Counted from the first letter of the stretch, positions 19,297 to 29,442 are shown. The stretch is 64,000 nt of DNA from Cryobacterium gelidum (GCF_004403985.1 NZ_SOHL01000027.1:62373-126372), one strand, 5' to 3'. Numbers and translations are program-made. The notes: a model not told the origin generated them from the letters alone.

Positions 19297-19704
19297 ATGC
19301 GCTCAGGGTCGCTTGGAATTGGATTGGTATTTGTAGTTGGTCTCCTAGTAACAGGATGCAGCGCAAGTTCCGAGGAACCGGGCGGCAACGACGCAGCCCC
19401 AGATGTAATTCAGCAGGCCGTCGTCGTTCTCGGGGACGAATACACCTATGAGGAGTTGAAAACTGCCACCGATGTCGCGCTCATGAACGGCGGAGAAGGC
19501 CTAACGGAATCGAGTCGCACAGCTGTCTGGGATTCTATTCTTGGCGTGAAGAAAGGACTCATCGACAAGGGCTACCCCGAGCCGGACTCCATGGACGTAT
19601 TGGAGTGCATTCCGGGTTCCATCGCCACACGCGCTGTTGAATTGACTGAGGCCATCGCGTACTGTTCCCTCGAAGTTGCAGGTATCCCTGAATCCTTGTG
19701 GTGA
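19297..19704 (+). CDS. Predicted lipoprotein
   Basis: The 135-residue protein has a signal sequence MRSGSLGIGLVFVVGLLVTGC with lipobox LVTGC at residues 17-21. GAGGTGGGG lies directly before the ATG. The mature part is acidic (GDEYTYEELKTATDV) and has two later cysteines (VLECIPG, IAYCSLE). It faces the other lipoprotein gene divergently across about 260 bases. Family unknown. Confidence 0.65.
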   Translation: MRSGSLGIGLVFVVGLLVTGCSASSEEPGGNDAAPDVIQQAVVVLGDEYTYEELKTATDVALMNGGEGLTESSRTAVWDSILGVKKGLIDKGYPEPDSMDVLECIPGSIATRAVELTEAIAYCSLEVAGIPESLW

Positions 19705-19859
19705 GCGATACCCCATAGGATTTGTGTTCTTTTGTCCATCTTCAAGCTGTCTTCGGTACCACTCTCGGTTCTGTCGAGGTGTTCCACACACCAAAGCCCA
19801 TTCGGTAAGCCGATCCGGTGCAGGCGTGCTGTCTCCAGGCAATTGGGGTTGACTCGCGC

Positions 19860-20150
19860 GGCACATGTCCCAGTCTCTTTCGCCGAGTGCTCCGCGCCGA
19901 AGCGATGCACAGCGCCATAGAAGGATGCGACCGCTGTCAGGTCCGCAGGGTCACCAGGCCGCGGCCCCGCGTGGGCGTCATCGGGCGGGTCGACCGCGAC
20001 ATAGGCGGTGGTCGGCTCGCGACTCCGCGTTATCGCCACGTAGAAACTCGCACGGCGTGTTCGGCACGACGACGACCTGCGCGGTGTCGGTCGTGATTCC
20101 TCGCGCCCGGTGCCATGTCACTGCCTAGCCCAGCTCGACATCCTCAGCGC
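19860..20150 (-). pseudogene. Decayed fragment of a MobF relaxase gene
   Basis: The minus strand reads a segment that matches the intact relaxase at 21598-25116: AITRSREPTTAYVAVDPPDDAHAGPRPGDPADL here against AMTRGREENTAYVAVDRPDAAHVGPRPGDAADV there. Nucleotide similarity continues upstream through the 'TTDTAQVVV' region to about 20150. The corresponding 5' and 3' parts are missing, and frames shift. It corresponds to the helicase C-terminal (motif VI) part, near residues 890-960 of the full protein. Confidence 0.75.
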
Positions 20151-20390
20151 CGCAAGAAGCAAGGAACTTCCCCGTGCACCCCTACTGACTCCCCTGATGT
20201 CGTCTTCAAACGAGCCACTATGGTGCGCGTAGAGAACAACATCGTTCGCCGTTAAGCACCCAAGTTCGTAACGCGTATTTGTGGCGTTGATGCGCCACGC
20301 GTTGGCTATGGCATCAACGTTCAAGCACTCATTACCTTGGAATTGGCGGTTAGTTGTATATGGTGCTTAACCATATGTAACTATTGGCTT

Positions 20391-20819
20391 ATGGCTATCA
20401 GGCATACTCCGGTTCAATGGACGGTAATTATAGGAAGCTTTGTCGTTCCGTTGGTCGTGCTCGTCATTATCGCCAGTTTTTGGCCGGATGACGCAGAAAC
20501 CACTGGCACGGACGCTGTCGCAGGGATAGCTACCGATATCGAGACCGTAGGCGCCGGATGCCTCGAGACGCTTGTGGAGGCGGCCTCCATACCTCCAGAC
20601 CAAGCCGCCAACGATCCGCTCCTTCGCTCGGCGTACGAGTGCAAAACTGTTGACGAGTGGGTCATGGCCGTGAAAGCTCATCCTGAAGCCATGGGCCAGT
20701 TGGATCCCGCGGACATTGACCCTGAGTATGACCTCAGTGGCATCTGCTTCCAGTCATCGCAGGCACCTGTTTGCATTGACGCCACAAGGCTAGGACTGGA
20801 CACCTACTGGGTCGGATGA
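20391..20819 (+). CDS. Membrane-anchored exported hypothetical protein
   Basis: The 142-residue protein has one N-terminal membrane helix (WTVIIGSFVVPLVVLVIIASFW, from about residue 9) followed by an acidic soluble domain with cysteine pairs (GCLET...YECKT, GICFQ...VCIDA). No lipobox is seen. The start at MAIRHTPVQW is chosen because the frame upstream reads poorly; no strong binding site is visible. It resembles in style the two lipoproteins nearby. Family unknown. Confidence 0.5.
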   Translation: MAIRHTPVQWTVIIGSFVVPLVVLVIIASFWPDDAETTGTDAVAGIATDIETVGAGCLETLVEAASIPPDQAANDPLLRSAYECKTVDEWVMAVKAHPEAMGQLDPADIDPEYDLSGICFQSSQAPVCIDATRLGLDTYWVG

Positions 20820-21061
20820 CGAACTTCGCCGAGCGGCCTTAGTGAAGCCCGGTCACGTCATCGGCTCTGGAAACGTTGAGCGAATTCAGCCGACTTCCGG
20901 ACCGGCTTATCGCTTGCCCGCGCACGTACCGATCAATGCGCGCGGCTGGCGGAGGCATTTAGTGACTGAACCGAGGATAACAACAGCTCAAGAATTGTCG
21001 AATCGATAGCTCCACTGCAGTTGATGCCGGTGACATTGGTGGTAACTTCCGCGATCTGAGA

Positions 21062-21538
21062 TTAATCCGGGTATGAGACTCGGGAGAGGGGAACCTGAAG
21101 ACGTTGCGCTTTCCGTTGCTTAGGAAGCCATCGCCAAAGATTACGTCGAACAATAAGGATGCCGAAGGTGTCGCTCTCAGCCCCTCGATGCTCCGGCGCT
21201 ACGACGAAAGTGACCAGTTCCCCCGGGTGGACGGTTCTCGGGCATTCCGGATTTTGGCGGAACGTAAAGTCGCCTTGTGGACCTGTCCACACCGCCCCTT
21301 GGGAACCGCTCACACCGTCGCCCGACGGATTCAGGACTCCTGCACCTTCCAGCACAAATGGGCGGCACCCCAAGTTAGTAACGTGAATTCGGTACGCGAG
21401 CGGCACCCACTCGATCGCATTCCACCGCTTCGCGGTGTCGACTTAACCGAAGGGGATGGACCGCGCAGTAAACTCCCGAAGGGCGAGAGCGAGCGAAACG
21501 CGTAGCGCAACGGCGGCAATGAGTAGTGACAGGTCCAT
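21062..21538 (-). pseudogene. Membrane-anchored protein gene with an in-frame stop
   Basis: One frame reads from an ATG at 21538 (MDLSLLIAAVALRVSLALAL, a membrane helix) through FTARSIPFG, then a TAA. It continues in the same frame with VDTAKRWNAIEWVPLAYRIHVTNLGCRPF to the end at 21062. The downstream part is protein-like (PGELVTFVVAPEHRG), so the TAA probably breaks one 158-residue gene. A GTG at 21406 could restart translation of 114 residues. Family unknown. Confidence 0.4.
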
Positions 21539-21597
21539 GACCGTAAGCCTGCCAGAAGTATGGCGGCGTCAACGACGGCAGAATGTACCGTTATCTG

Positions 21598-24500
21598 CTA
21601 CACGCGGAGACTTGCGTGCTGAATCCCGGACGTGACACGCCGTCGAGGTACAGCGTCGACGTGGTTCCCCGCAAGCCGTTCCGCGGCTTGCAGGGCGGCA
21701 TGCGCGCGCGCAGCATCGAGGTTCTGTGCCGTCGACTCTGGTGCCGCACCGAGTGGACGAGAGCCGACGATGTCGTAACGGTCGCGGTAGGCCGCGACAG
21801 TGCATCCGCTTTGGCGCCACGCGGTGGCGGCAGACCCACGAGGCGCGGTCCCGAGGGCTCGAGTCCACGGCTCCCCCGCGAGCAACGCCTGGTCGAGCAC
21901 GGCGGCTGCTCGCGACTCGATCAGGTCGGCGCGCTCGGCCAACGCCTCGTGCATGGCTGCATCCATCGACCCGATCGCACGAGGGATCAACCCGGCGACG
22001 AGGCGCGGCGAACGGCGGGTGCGACCTGCCCCGGTATCCCGCGACACGACCGCCGCGACCCTGGCATGAAGCACCGCCGCGATGTCCTGCGCATCCTCGA
22101 ACCCTCGTGCAGCCACGACGTGAGAAAGCACGCCGGAAACGTCGAAGTGGTGCGCCTCCGCTCGCCGCAGCTCCGCAGCCAACGGCCCGAAGGCATCCGA
22201 ATTGATCACATCTAAAGCCTGCGAAGGCGTCAGCCCGCTCGCGCGCACCACCGCCACCCACCGATCATGCTGCGCGGCCGCCGCAAGGGTCTCGTACTCC
22301 GCCGCGAGTTGCGCCACCGATCCCCACGCGTCCTGCTCGGCCGCCAGAGTCTCGTGCGCCGACAGCTCGGCGCCGACGTGCTGCAGAATGCCGAAGAGGA
22401 TGCTGCGCGCCGTCACGTCCGCAGCGTCACCCGGTCGAGGCCCGACGTGGGCAGCATCTGGCCGGTCGACGGCGACGTATGCGGTGTTCTCCTCGCGGCC
22501 CCGGGTCATCGCGACGTACAGGTTCTCGCGCGGCATGCTCGGCGCGACCACGACGTGCGCGGTGTCGGTCGTGATTCCCTGCGCCCGGTGCGACGTGACC
22601 GCATAACCTAGCTCAACGTGCTCAGCGACGTACGAAGCGGGCAGCAGCACCGTGCTCCCCCACCGCCGACCCTGCCGTCGCACGTCGACCGAACCGTTCC
22701 GGTGCACGCCGATCACGTTCCACCGGTCGCCGTTGCGCACCCAACTGCGGGACGCATAAAGCCGCCGATCGTTCCGCCGGGTGATGACCGTGTCACCGAC
22801 GGCGGCGCGGGTTCCATCGTGCAGGGCGACTTCGCGCAGGGCGTCGACACGACCCTCCAGAATCAGTTCCGTGCGAGCGCGCACGTTCAGCGCCGCAACC
22901 GCCTCGTTCGAGTCGCTGATCAGCACGGTCGACTTGCCCGAGCGGATGTCTGCACGCCACGCCTCGTAGGCAGCATCCGCCATCGTCTCGGTACTGCCCT
23001 CGCGTAGCCGGTCATGCGCAGCATAACGGTCGATCACGTCGGTGTTGCCCTGGCGCAGTCCGAGGGACGCGGCCTTCTCCCACTCGTGCACGAAGCGGTG
23101 CACGTCGAGGAGTTCGGGCGCATCCGCTCGGTCGTGCACGAGCAGCGCGAACGCACCGCCCGCATCGACCGACTGCAGCTGGGCGTAGTCGCCGACCAAC
23201 AGCACCTTCGCGCCCGCATCCAAGGCCAGAGCGGTGACCCGATCCAGCGGCATCGTACCGGCCAACGAGGCTTCGTCGATGATAACGAGCTGCCCCTCCC
23301 GAAACGACGAACCCTGGTCGACATGGGTCTGCCACCACTTCGCCAGGTTCTCCGTCGCAATGCCGAGATCCGTCGCCAGCACCGTCGCGGCAGCGGCCGA
23401 GGGAGCAAGCCCAACGACCGAGCCATCTCCGCGCACTGCTTCCCAAGCCCGCCGGAGCGCATTCATCGCCGTCGTCTTGCCAGCGCCAGCCGGCCCCACG
23501 AGCACATCGATCACGCGGCCCGAGCCGGCTACGGAAGCAAGAGCCGCGAGCTGGTCCTCGACGAGCCGCCCACCACCCGGTAACCGCGAAAGCGCGGCCG
23601 AACCGAGCGCCACGCGTGGTGCAGTCACAAGCGCGGCCCGCTCGAGCAGCCGTTCCTCGGCTTCGAGTAGCTCAGTCGACGTGAACACGACGGAATGCTT
23701 CGGCCGAAACACCGACGTCCCGTCCTCCCGTTGAAACTCCACAGGGCTGACGGCGAGCTCCGGCGGCGTGAGGCGCAGGGACGCGCGCTCGGCAGCATCC
23801 GCTATGAGGCCGACGACGGCTTCCCGATCGAAGGCCGACGCAAACCGGTACGGCATCGTTTGGCGCGCGGCCTCGGCCGTGAGATTCCAGTGCCGCCAGG
23901 TGGCGCGCTTCTCGCTGACGGCCGTCATCACGCTCAGCCCGAGCGCATCCACGGTCTCGCGCGCCAGGTCCTCGGCGCGCAGCAACACCGGAGACGACTC
24001 GGCGACCGTCAACGCGTCTTGCCCGAGCAAGCGTGCAGCGCGTACTCGCCACGCCGCCGTGAGGTCCGCCAGTGAGTGCACCTGCTTCGCTGGCCGGGTG
24101 GCGAGCGTGGCCTGTGCGCGCAGCTTCATGATCGTCACCGGCCTCGGACGACGCCCGTGACTGGTCACATACTCCTCGATCAACCGGTCGGTCTCAACAT
24201 CGATGTGCCGGGACCGGGTTGAGAATTCCGCAACGAGCGCCTCCGGCACGTCCGTCAAAGCCCACGCGGCGTGACGATCCCGCCCCCGCTCCCGCCGCTG
24301 CCACCGCACGCCGAGCGATCGCGTCAGCTCGTCGGCAAACAAGGATTCGTGCAATTCGGAGAGCGCCACCACGGCCTCGTGCATCGGCCGACCGTCGAGG
24401 GAGCGCCACTTGCCGTCGAGCACCGTCTGCACCTTGTTGCTGATCACGACGTGCGTGTGCAGGTGCGGGTCACCGGCCCGGCTGTCGAAGTGATCGAACG

Positions 24501-25116
24501 CCGTCGCGATCAGCCCGGTCACATCGACCTGCGCCACGGCGCCGCCCTGCGCCGTCGTGCCCGTGCGCGTCGCCGCCACCTCGCGCTCCATGTACGCCAG
24601 CACCTCGGCGACCGCCGCACGGTGCGCCTGCACGATGCGCTCCTGCGTGGCCGCGTCGCCCACACCCCAAAGGACGCTCGCCGACTTCGGAATCGAAAAT
24701 GTGAAGTCATAGCCGGCCACGGCACGACGGCGTTTATCCTCTGGCTGTTCCGCAGCGGATGCCGCGGCCCGCTCGGTAGGACCGCCACCGTCGGCGCCGG
24801 AACCGTTCAATGCGCGGTCGGCGGCCGTGCCATATATCGGGTACGCACGACCGAGGGGTTCGCCGGTTACCGGATCGCGGCCCAACCCGATAAGCAATTG
24901 CAGCTGCGCCTCCGTGACGACATCGCCATCAACCACGAGCCCCCCGCCGAGACCACGGAGACCATCGCCCATCCACCGACCTGGCGGGGTGCCTTCCTCG
25001 GTGTAGTACCGCGTTAGTGGAGTCGAGAGCAGCCGTTTGCCGTCACCAGCGGCGACCGTGCGCAGCAGGTACTTGTACCCGTCGCCGGCACTCATTACCC
25101 GCATCGATACCGTCAC
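21598..25116 (-). CDS. MobF-family relaxase/helicase (TraA/TrwC-like)
   Basis: The 1,172-residue protein is the nickase and helicase of conjugation. It would cut oriT, stay covalently bound to the strand and unwind it. The N terminus has candidate catalytic tyrosines at YYTEEG (about 37-38), the TrwC-type segment YDFTFSIPKSAS (about 136-147) and the metal-binding HLHTH (218-222). The C-terminal SF1 helicase has Walker A GPAGAGKT, Walker B LVIIDEAS, motif III GDYAQL and motif VI AMTRGRE. The GTG at 25116 follows GGAGG by eight bases; a GTG at 25125 overlaps that site. The gene appears intact and full-length. Three broken relatives lie within 18 kb. Confidence 0.92.
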   Translation of the reverse strand: MTVSMRVMSAGDGYKYLLRTVAAGDGKRLLSTPLTRYYTEEGTPPGRWMGDGLRGLGGGLVVDGDVVTEAQLQLLIGLGRDPVTGEPLGRAYPIYGTAADRALNGSGADGGGPTERAAASAAEQPEDKRRRAVAGYDFTFSIPKSASVLWGVGDAATQERIVQAHRAAVAEVLAYMEREVAATRTGTTAQGGAVAQVDVTGLIATAFDHFDSRAGDPHLHTHVVISNKVQTVLDGKWRSLDGRPMHEAVVALSELHESLFADELTRSLGVRWQRRERGRDRHAAWALTDVPEALVAEFSTRSRHIDVETDRLIEEYVTSHGRRPRPVTIMKLRAQATLATRPAKQVHSLADLTAAWRVRAARLLGQDALTVAESSPVLLRAEDLARETVDALGLSVMTAVSEKRATWRHWNLTAEAARQTMPYRFASAFDREAVVGLIADAAERASLRLTPPELAVSPVEFQREDGTSVFRPKHSVVFTSTELLEAEERLLERAALVTAPRVALGSAALSRLPGGGRLVEDQLAALASVAGSGRVIDVLVGPAGAGKTTAMNALRRAWEAVRGDGSVVGLAPSAAAATVLATDLGIATENLAKWWQTHVDQGSSFREGQLVIIDEASLAGTMPLDRVTALALDAGAKVLLVGDYAQLQSVDAGGAFALLVHDRADAPELLDVHRFVHEWEKAASLGLRQGNTDVIDRYAAHDRLREGSTETMADAAYEAWRADIRSGKSTVLISDSNEAVAALNVRARTELILEGRVDALREVALHDGTRAAVGDTVITRRNDRRLYASRSWVRNGDRWNVIGVHRNGSVDVRRQGRRWGSTVLLPASYVAEHVELGYAVTSHRAQGITTDTAHVVVAPSMPRENLYVAMTRGREENTAYVAVDRPDAAHVGPRPGDAADVTARSILFGILQHVGAELSAHETLAAEQDAWGSVAQLAAEYETLAAAAQHDRWVAVVRASGLTPSQALDVINSDAFGPLAAELRRAEAHHFDVSGVLSHVVAARGFEDAQDIAAVLHARVAAVVSRDTGAGRTRRSPRLVAGLIPRAIGSMDAAMHEALAERADLIESRAAAVLDQALLAGEPWTRALGTAPRGSAATAWRQSGCTVAAYRDRYDIVGSRPLGAAPESTAQNLDAARAHAALQAAERLAGNHVDAVPRRRVTSGIQHASLRV

Positions 25117-25130
25117 CGCGGCCACCTCCG

Positions 25131-25145
25131 CCTTCGTGACGAAGG
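25131..25145. promoter_or_regulatory. Perfect palindrome upstream of the relaxase gene
   Basis: CCTTCGTGACGAAGG is a 7+1+7 perfect palindrome 15 bases upstream of the relaxase start. The core CTTCGTGACGAAG recurs at 29443-29455, at the same place before the truncated relaxase copy. It could be an operator for relaxase autoregulation or part of an oriT. The spacing to the start codon suits an operator. Confidence 0.45.
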
Positions 25146-25366
25146 TGCGCCGCGACCCTCAGAGGATTCGATGGACGCTTCTTCGTCGCAGGAATCCGCA
25201 CGGAACGGGGTCGAAATTATCCCTGCCCAGACGATTCAGGCCATTGTGACCAATGGTCCGCCGCGCCCAACCGCTGGCGGAGGCGACAGCAATCGGACAC
25301 ACGAGCGCGCGAACACAGAAGTTGTTTGTTGCAGGTCGCCACAGTCGGCCGCAATGACCGGGCAGT

Positions 25367-26680
25367 TCAGCGCGAGACTTCAGAGCGCCCGAACCATTGC
25401 GCCAGCTTTGCGACGCAGCGATCTTTGTCGGTCGGCAGGGTTAGGAACGAAAGCGTCCTGTTGCCGGTCTGCCAGGGGCTGTTTCGTTCATCCATCGGCA
25501 GGTCGACGCTGGTTGCAGGGTAGGCCAGAGCTGCGATCGGTGCTTCGAAAGTCGAGGAGTAGGCATGTAGCTGGTAGAGGTCCTCACGGTCGATGCCTCG
25601 CACGCCGCAGAGCCTCTTGTACTTTGCATCGAGTAGCGCCGTGATCGGGTTCTCCCCCACCAAGACATCCGGATACAGCCTGCCCAATGTACGACGGGGA
25701 TCGACCGTGGAGCGTGCGAGATGCCCCGAAACCTGCTCGTTTGTTCCGTGCCTCACGGGCTGTTCGGCGGCTAAACCAGCACAGTGCAACACGAACAGTT
25801 CCCACAGCTCGGCGACGTCGATCAGCACGCCGTGGGTTGACTCGTCGTCGGCAGCGACGCCCAGCGGATCCTCGTTTACGATGCGCCACGACAGCTCAGC
25901 TGCCCGGCGCCATTTGACAGTGATCGGGCTGTAGCGGGCAGTCCGGATCTCGTGCAGGGTCGGCGTTGTCGGCCGAGGTCCGGTGGCGGCGCGCAGCACG
26001 GCCATCTGTTCGTGGAGCCGCGCTCCACGCCAGCGATCTCCGGCCAGTCGCTGGTCGAAGTATCGATCTGCCAGGACCACTGCGCTGGCCGGCGCGTTGT
26101 CGTAACTGCGAACCACCCGGGTCGAGACCAAATCACGGTGTCCGGATGCCCGCCGACGCGCGGTGGCCGCCACGTCGAGACGTCCATGAACGGACAGGCC
26201 GTACGAGCTAACTTTTACCCGTGACTTTGGGAGGGCGTGCTGGCCCGCCGTCAGCACAGAAGCCCGCCACAGGGCAGCTAAGAGTTGCGTGACCGCACTG
26301 CTCGCGTCATTGGAGTGTGTGGCCGTGCGTGGGAGCACTTGAACGTTGAGGATCGTGCTGATCCAACCGGTAATCGTCTCGATGCCCAGCCGAGGCCTGA
26401 TCTCCAAGGTCCTGCCCTTGTGGCGGATCTCGCCGATGTAGCGGTTGGCCCGCCACCCGTCGATGTCCCGGCTCAGGATCGGCTCGATCGTCGGCTCGTG
26501 GTCTGCCTCCAGCTGTGCGTTCAGGACGAACGGCTCCGGTGAGAGCCCGGCGATCTCGGCCAGCCAGAGCTGTTCCTGATCAGAGGGTCGGCGATCCCAG
26601 TAGGCCTCCGCAGTCAAGTCGTTGATCACCAACCGATCCGTAGGGGCCTCTCCTGCCTGGGTGCCCTTCTTGTCGGCCAT
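25367..26680 (-). CDS. mcrC: McrC, nuclease subunit of an McrBC-type restriction system
   Basis: The 437-residue protein has a PD-(D/E)xK nuclease core, seen as YPDVLVGENPITALLDAKYK at residues 336-355 (Asp338, Asp351, Lys353). Before it lie the family's RYIGEIRHKGRTLEIRPR (DUF2357-like beta region) and VSSYGLSVHGRLDV. McrC cuts DNA when bound to the McrB GTPase ring, which recognises modified bases. The gene starts two bases after the mcrB stop, so they form one operon. The frame is full length for the family. Confidence 0.88.
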   Translation of the reverse strand: MADKKGTQAGEAPTDRLVINDLTAEAYWDRRPSDQEQLWLAEIAGLSPEPFVLNAQLEADHEPTIEPILSRDIDGWRANRYIGEIRHKGRTLEIRPRLGIETITGWISTILNVQVLPRTATHSNDASSAVTQLLAALWRASVLTAGQHALPKSRVKVSSYGLSVHGRLDVAATARRRASGHRDLVSTRVVRSYDNAPASAVVLADRYFDQRLAGDRWRGARLHEQMAVLRAATGPRPTTPTLHEIRTARYSPITVKWRRAAELSWRIVNEDPLGVAADDESTHGVLIDVAELWELFVLHCAGLAAEQPVRHGTNEQVSGHLARSTVDPRRTLGRLYPDVLVGENPITALLDAKYKRLCGVRGIDREDLYQLHAYSSTFEAPIAALAYPATSVDLPMDERNSPWQTGNRTLSFLTLPTDKDRCVAKLAQWFGRSEVSR

Positions 26681-26682
26681 GG

Positions 26683-28524
26683 TCAGTTTATCGGACGGGC
26701 CATCAGGAGCTGTTCGAGCTCAGCCAGCTGTTCAGTTCGCCGGTCTGATCCGGCCAGATACTGTGCCAGCACAGGCTGGATCGACAAGGCCCACAACGAG
26801 CGCAGCGGCGCGAGCGGCTTGTCTTTAGCATCCCACAGGTACTTGCCGCCGTTACGGCCGTGGCGCTTGTTGCGCCATTCGCGCCCAAGGAAGTACGGCA
26901 AGTCACCGAACACGGCCGCTCCGAGTTCGTACTCAGACCCTAGCTCGGGCAGTTTGCCGATCCGTGCGTTCAACCGCGTGATGCACCGGGCCAGTTCCTT
27001 GAGCTGGGGCTCAGCCTTGTCCCGGTCAACCGCCACGGACTGTTCGATCCACTGCGCCTCCCAGATCGAGAACAGGTCCTCCTCGTCGTACGGCGTGGCG
27101 AACCAGAAAAAGCGGCGACGCAGCGCGAAGTCCAGAGCCTCGACCGACTGGTCGATCTCGTTCATCGTGCCAATGATGTAAAGGTTCTCAGGGATCATGA
27201 AGCGGATCGGGTCACCGTTGTCATTCTCGGCGAACAGCTCGAGCTCGATGTCGCGCTTGTCGCGCTCCATGGCACTGAAAGCCTCACCGAACATCGTGCT
27301 GAGGTCAGTGCGATTGATCTCGTCGAGGATCAGTACGTGCGGCAGAGCACGTTCGCCAAGCTGCTCTCGCTCGGTACGCATCCGCTCCACCAACCGCGGC
27401 AGTGCGCCGAGCTGGTGGGTTGTCCCACCGTGGGCGTCCAGCCGAAGCCCGACCATGAACTCTGCATAGCCGTAGGACGGGTGCATCTGAAGGCGCGTCA
27501 CATTGGCGGCGACGGCCTGGGCAACGGCCTTGGGGTGGTTGAAGTATTCACCCACGCCCCATTCTTTCAAGGCCGCGGTCCGGATCAGGCTCTCCGCCAG
27601 CTTTCCCGCGCGATAGGTCTTGCCGGTGCCGGGCGGCCCGTAAAAGACGATCTGCTTCTTGAATTCCAAAGCAAACGCCGGGTCTAACGACTCATTATCC
27701 CCGGACCTGGACACAGGACGCCAGATTGGTGAGAGATCGGAGCTGTAGTAGTCGCGGCGGTTTTCATCCCAATCAGGCAGTAGTTGCTTCAACGTTTGTC
27801 GGATCGAATACAGCTTCTCGTCTTGGCCAGCGTCTGGCCCACTGGTGTCGAGTTCGCCGAACGCCTGCAGCACGAGTTCCCTGTGCTGGTTCGAGGCGAT
27901 CCGCTCGAATTGATCGGGATAAAGCAGGTGGCACACGATGTGCCGCATTGCGTCGCTTTGTCGCTCTCCGGCTTCGGTGAACTGTGCGAACTCCCAGGGG
28001 TTGTCGTGCAGCAGTGCGGCTCGTTCCTCGGGTGACTTTTGCTTCAGCCGCAACGCAAGATCCATCAGATACCCAACATGGATGTCCTGACGGGAGGTGT
28101 AGTACTGGCCAGGATTGGCAATCCAGCTCTGCAGTGCCTGGTACGCCAAACTGTCGCCACTCACGTGCAGCTCTGGATGATCAGGTCCGATGGTCTTGTT
28201 GATCATCTCGAGCTTTCGGTCAGGACCGACCGAAACAGTGACCAGGTAGTAAACCAACAGGCACTCCGCGGCCAACAACCTGACAGTGTCGGTGGCATCC
28301 TCCAGTTGCAGTTCCCACTTGCTCTCGAAACTTCCTCCACCCTCCTCACCATCTAGAACGTTGCCCCAGAACCTCGTATTCAGCTCGTCAAGGTTGGGCT
28401 TTGACCAGGCGTCCGGATACTCATCGGGATGCAGTAAAGAGGCGTCCCCAATCATCGACCCCTCGCGCCAACGAGCGCACAGTTCGTCAATAGGGCGGCG
28501 GTCGCGTTCCGAGAAAAGAGCCAT
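26683..28524 (-). CDS. mcrB: McrB-type AAA+ GTPase of a modified-DNA restriction system
   Basis: The 613-residue protein has an AAA+ motor at about 290-560: Walker A GPPGTGKT (296-303), Walker B VLILDEINRTD, and the sensor segment GTMNEIDQSVEALDFALRRRFFW. E. coli McrB has MNTADRS here, which defines its GTP specificity; this protein has MNEIDQS, so nucleotide choice is uncertain. The N-terminal 280 residues should recognise DNA and show no family I can name. The gene starts about 100 bases from the break of the truncated relaxase copy, so the mcrBC pair sits in duplicated transfer DNA. Confidence 0.85.
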   Translation of the reverse strand: MALFSERDRRPIDELCARWREGSMIGDASLLHPDEYPDAWSKPNLDELNTRFWGNVLDGEEGGGSFESKWELQLEDATDTVRLLAAECLLVYYLVTVSVGPDRKLEMINKTIGPDHPELHVSGDSLAYQALQSWIANPGQYYTSRQDIHVGYLMDLALRLKQKSPEERAALLHDNPWEFAQFTEAGERQSDAMRHIVCHLLYPDQFERIASNQHRELVLQAFGELDTSGPDAGQDEKLYSIRQTLKQLLPDWDENRRDYYSSDLSPIWRPVSRSGDNESLDPAFALEFKKQIVFYGPPGTGKTYRAGKLAESLIRTAALKEWGVGEYFNHPKAVAQAVAANVTRLQMHPSYGYAEFMVGLRLDAHGGTTHQLGALPRLVERMRTEREQLGERALPHVLILDEINRTDLSTMFGEAFSAMERDKRDIELELFAENDNGDPIRFMIPENLYIIGTMNEIDQSVEALDFALRRRFFWFATPYDEEDLFSIWEAQWIEQSVAVDRDKAEPQLKELARCITRLNARIGKLPELGSEYELGAAVFGDLPYFLGREWRNKRHGRNGGKYLWDAKDKPLAPLRSLWALSIQPVLAQYLAGSDRRTEQLAELEQLLMARPIN

Positions 28525-28628
28525 GACTTATGGTCTCATCCCAGGCACTGTCAGACTTTTCCGAAAGGACCGCACACGGAAGGGTGTCTCCAACTTTTGC
28601 ACTAGATCCAGGGCCTGGAAAATCATGT

Positions 28629-29404
28629 CGAAACAAGGTCTCGTGCACTTCGGACCGCGCTACCACGGCCTCGTGCATCGGCCGCCCGTCGAGCGAGCGC
28701 CACTTGCCATCGAGCACGGTCTGCACCCTGTTGCTGATCACGACGTGCGTGTGCAGGTGCGGGTCGCCGGCCCGACTGTCGAAGTGATCGAACGCCGTCG
28801 CGATCAGTCCGGTCACATCGACCTGCGCCACGGCGCCGCCCTGCGCCGTCGTGCCCGTGCGCGTCGCCGCCACCTCGCGCTCCATGTACGCCAGCACCTC
28901 GGCCACCGCCGCACGATGCGCCGCCACGATGCGCTCCTGCGTGGCCGCGTCACCCACACCCCAGAGGATGCTCGCCGACTTCGGAATCGAAAACGTAAAG
29001 TCATAGCCGGCGACGGCGCGACGCCGTTTCAGTCCCGGTTCATCGGCAGCGGATGCCGCCGCACTGGCTGCTCTTTCCGTCGGCCCGTTCTCGATACCCT
29101 CGGCACTTGTCTCGGCCGTGGCGCGTTCTGCGATGGTGCGATAGACCGGGTAGGCGCGGCCGAGGGGTTCGCCGGTGACCGGGTCGCGGCCGAGGCCGAC
29201 GAGCAACTGCAGCTGGGCCTCGGTGACCTGGTCGCCCTCGACGATGAGGCCGCCGCCGAGTCCGGGGAGGCCGTCGCCCATCCACCGGCCGGGCGGCGTG
29301 CCCTCCGCGGTGTAGTACCGGGTGAGCGGAGTCGACATCGAGTGGTCGCCGTCACTGGCGGCTACGGTGTGCAGGAGGTACTTGTAGCCGTCGCCGGCAC
29401 TCAT
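28629..29404 (-). pseudogene. Truncated second copy of the relaxase gene (N-terminal third)
   Basis: From MSAGDGYKYLL at 29404 the minus strand follows the intact relaxase almost base by base through the HLHTH motif and the segment GRPMHEAVVA. It leaves it at about 28629, matching about 24340 of the intact gene. Beyond that point the frame runs into unrelated sequence and stops at 28487, overlapping the start of mcrB. A two-base insertion before the ATG also breaks the longer N terminus. It is a recent duplicate judging by the close identity, and it is not expected to be functional. Confidence 0.85.
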
Positions 29405-29442
29405 CACACCCGCATCGACACCGTCACCGCGGCCACCTCCTG

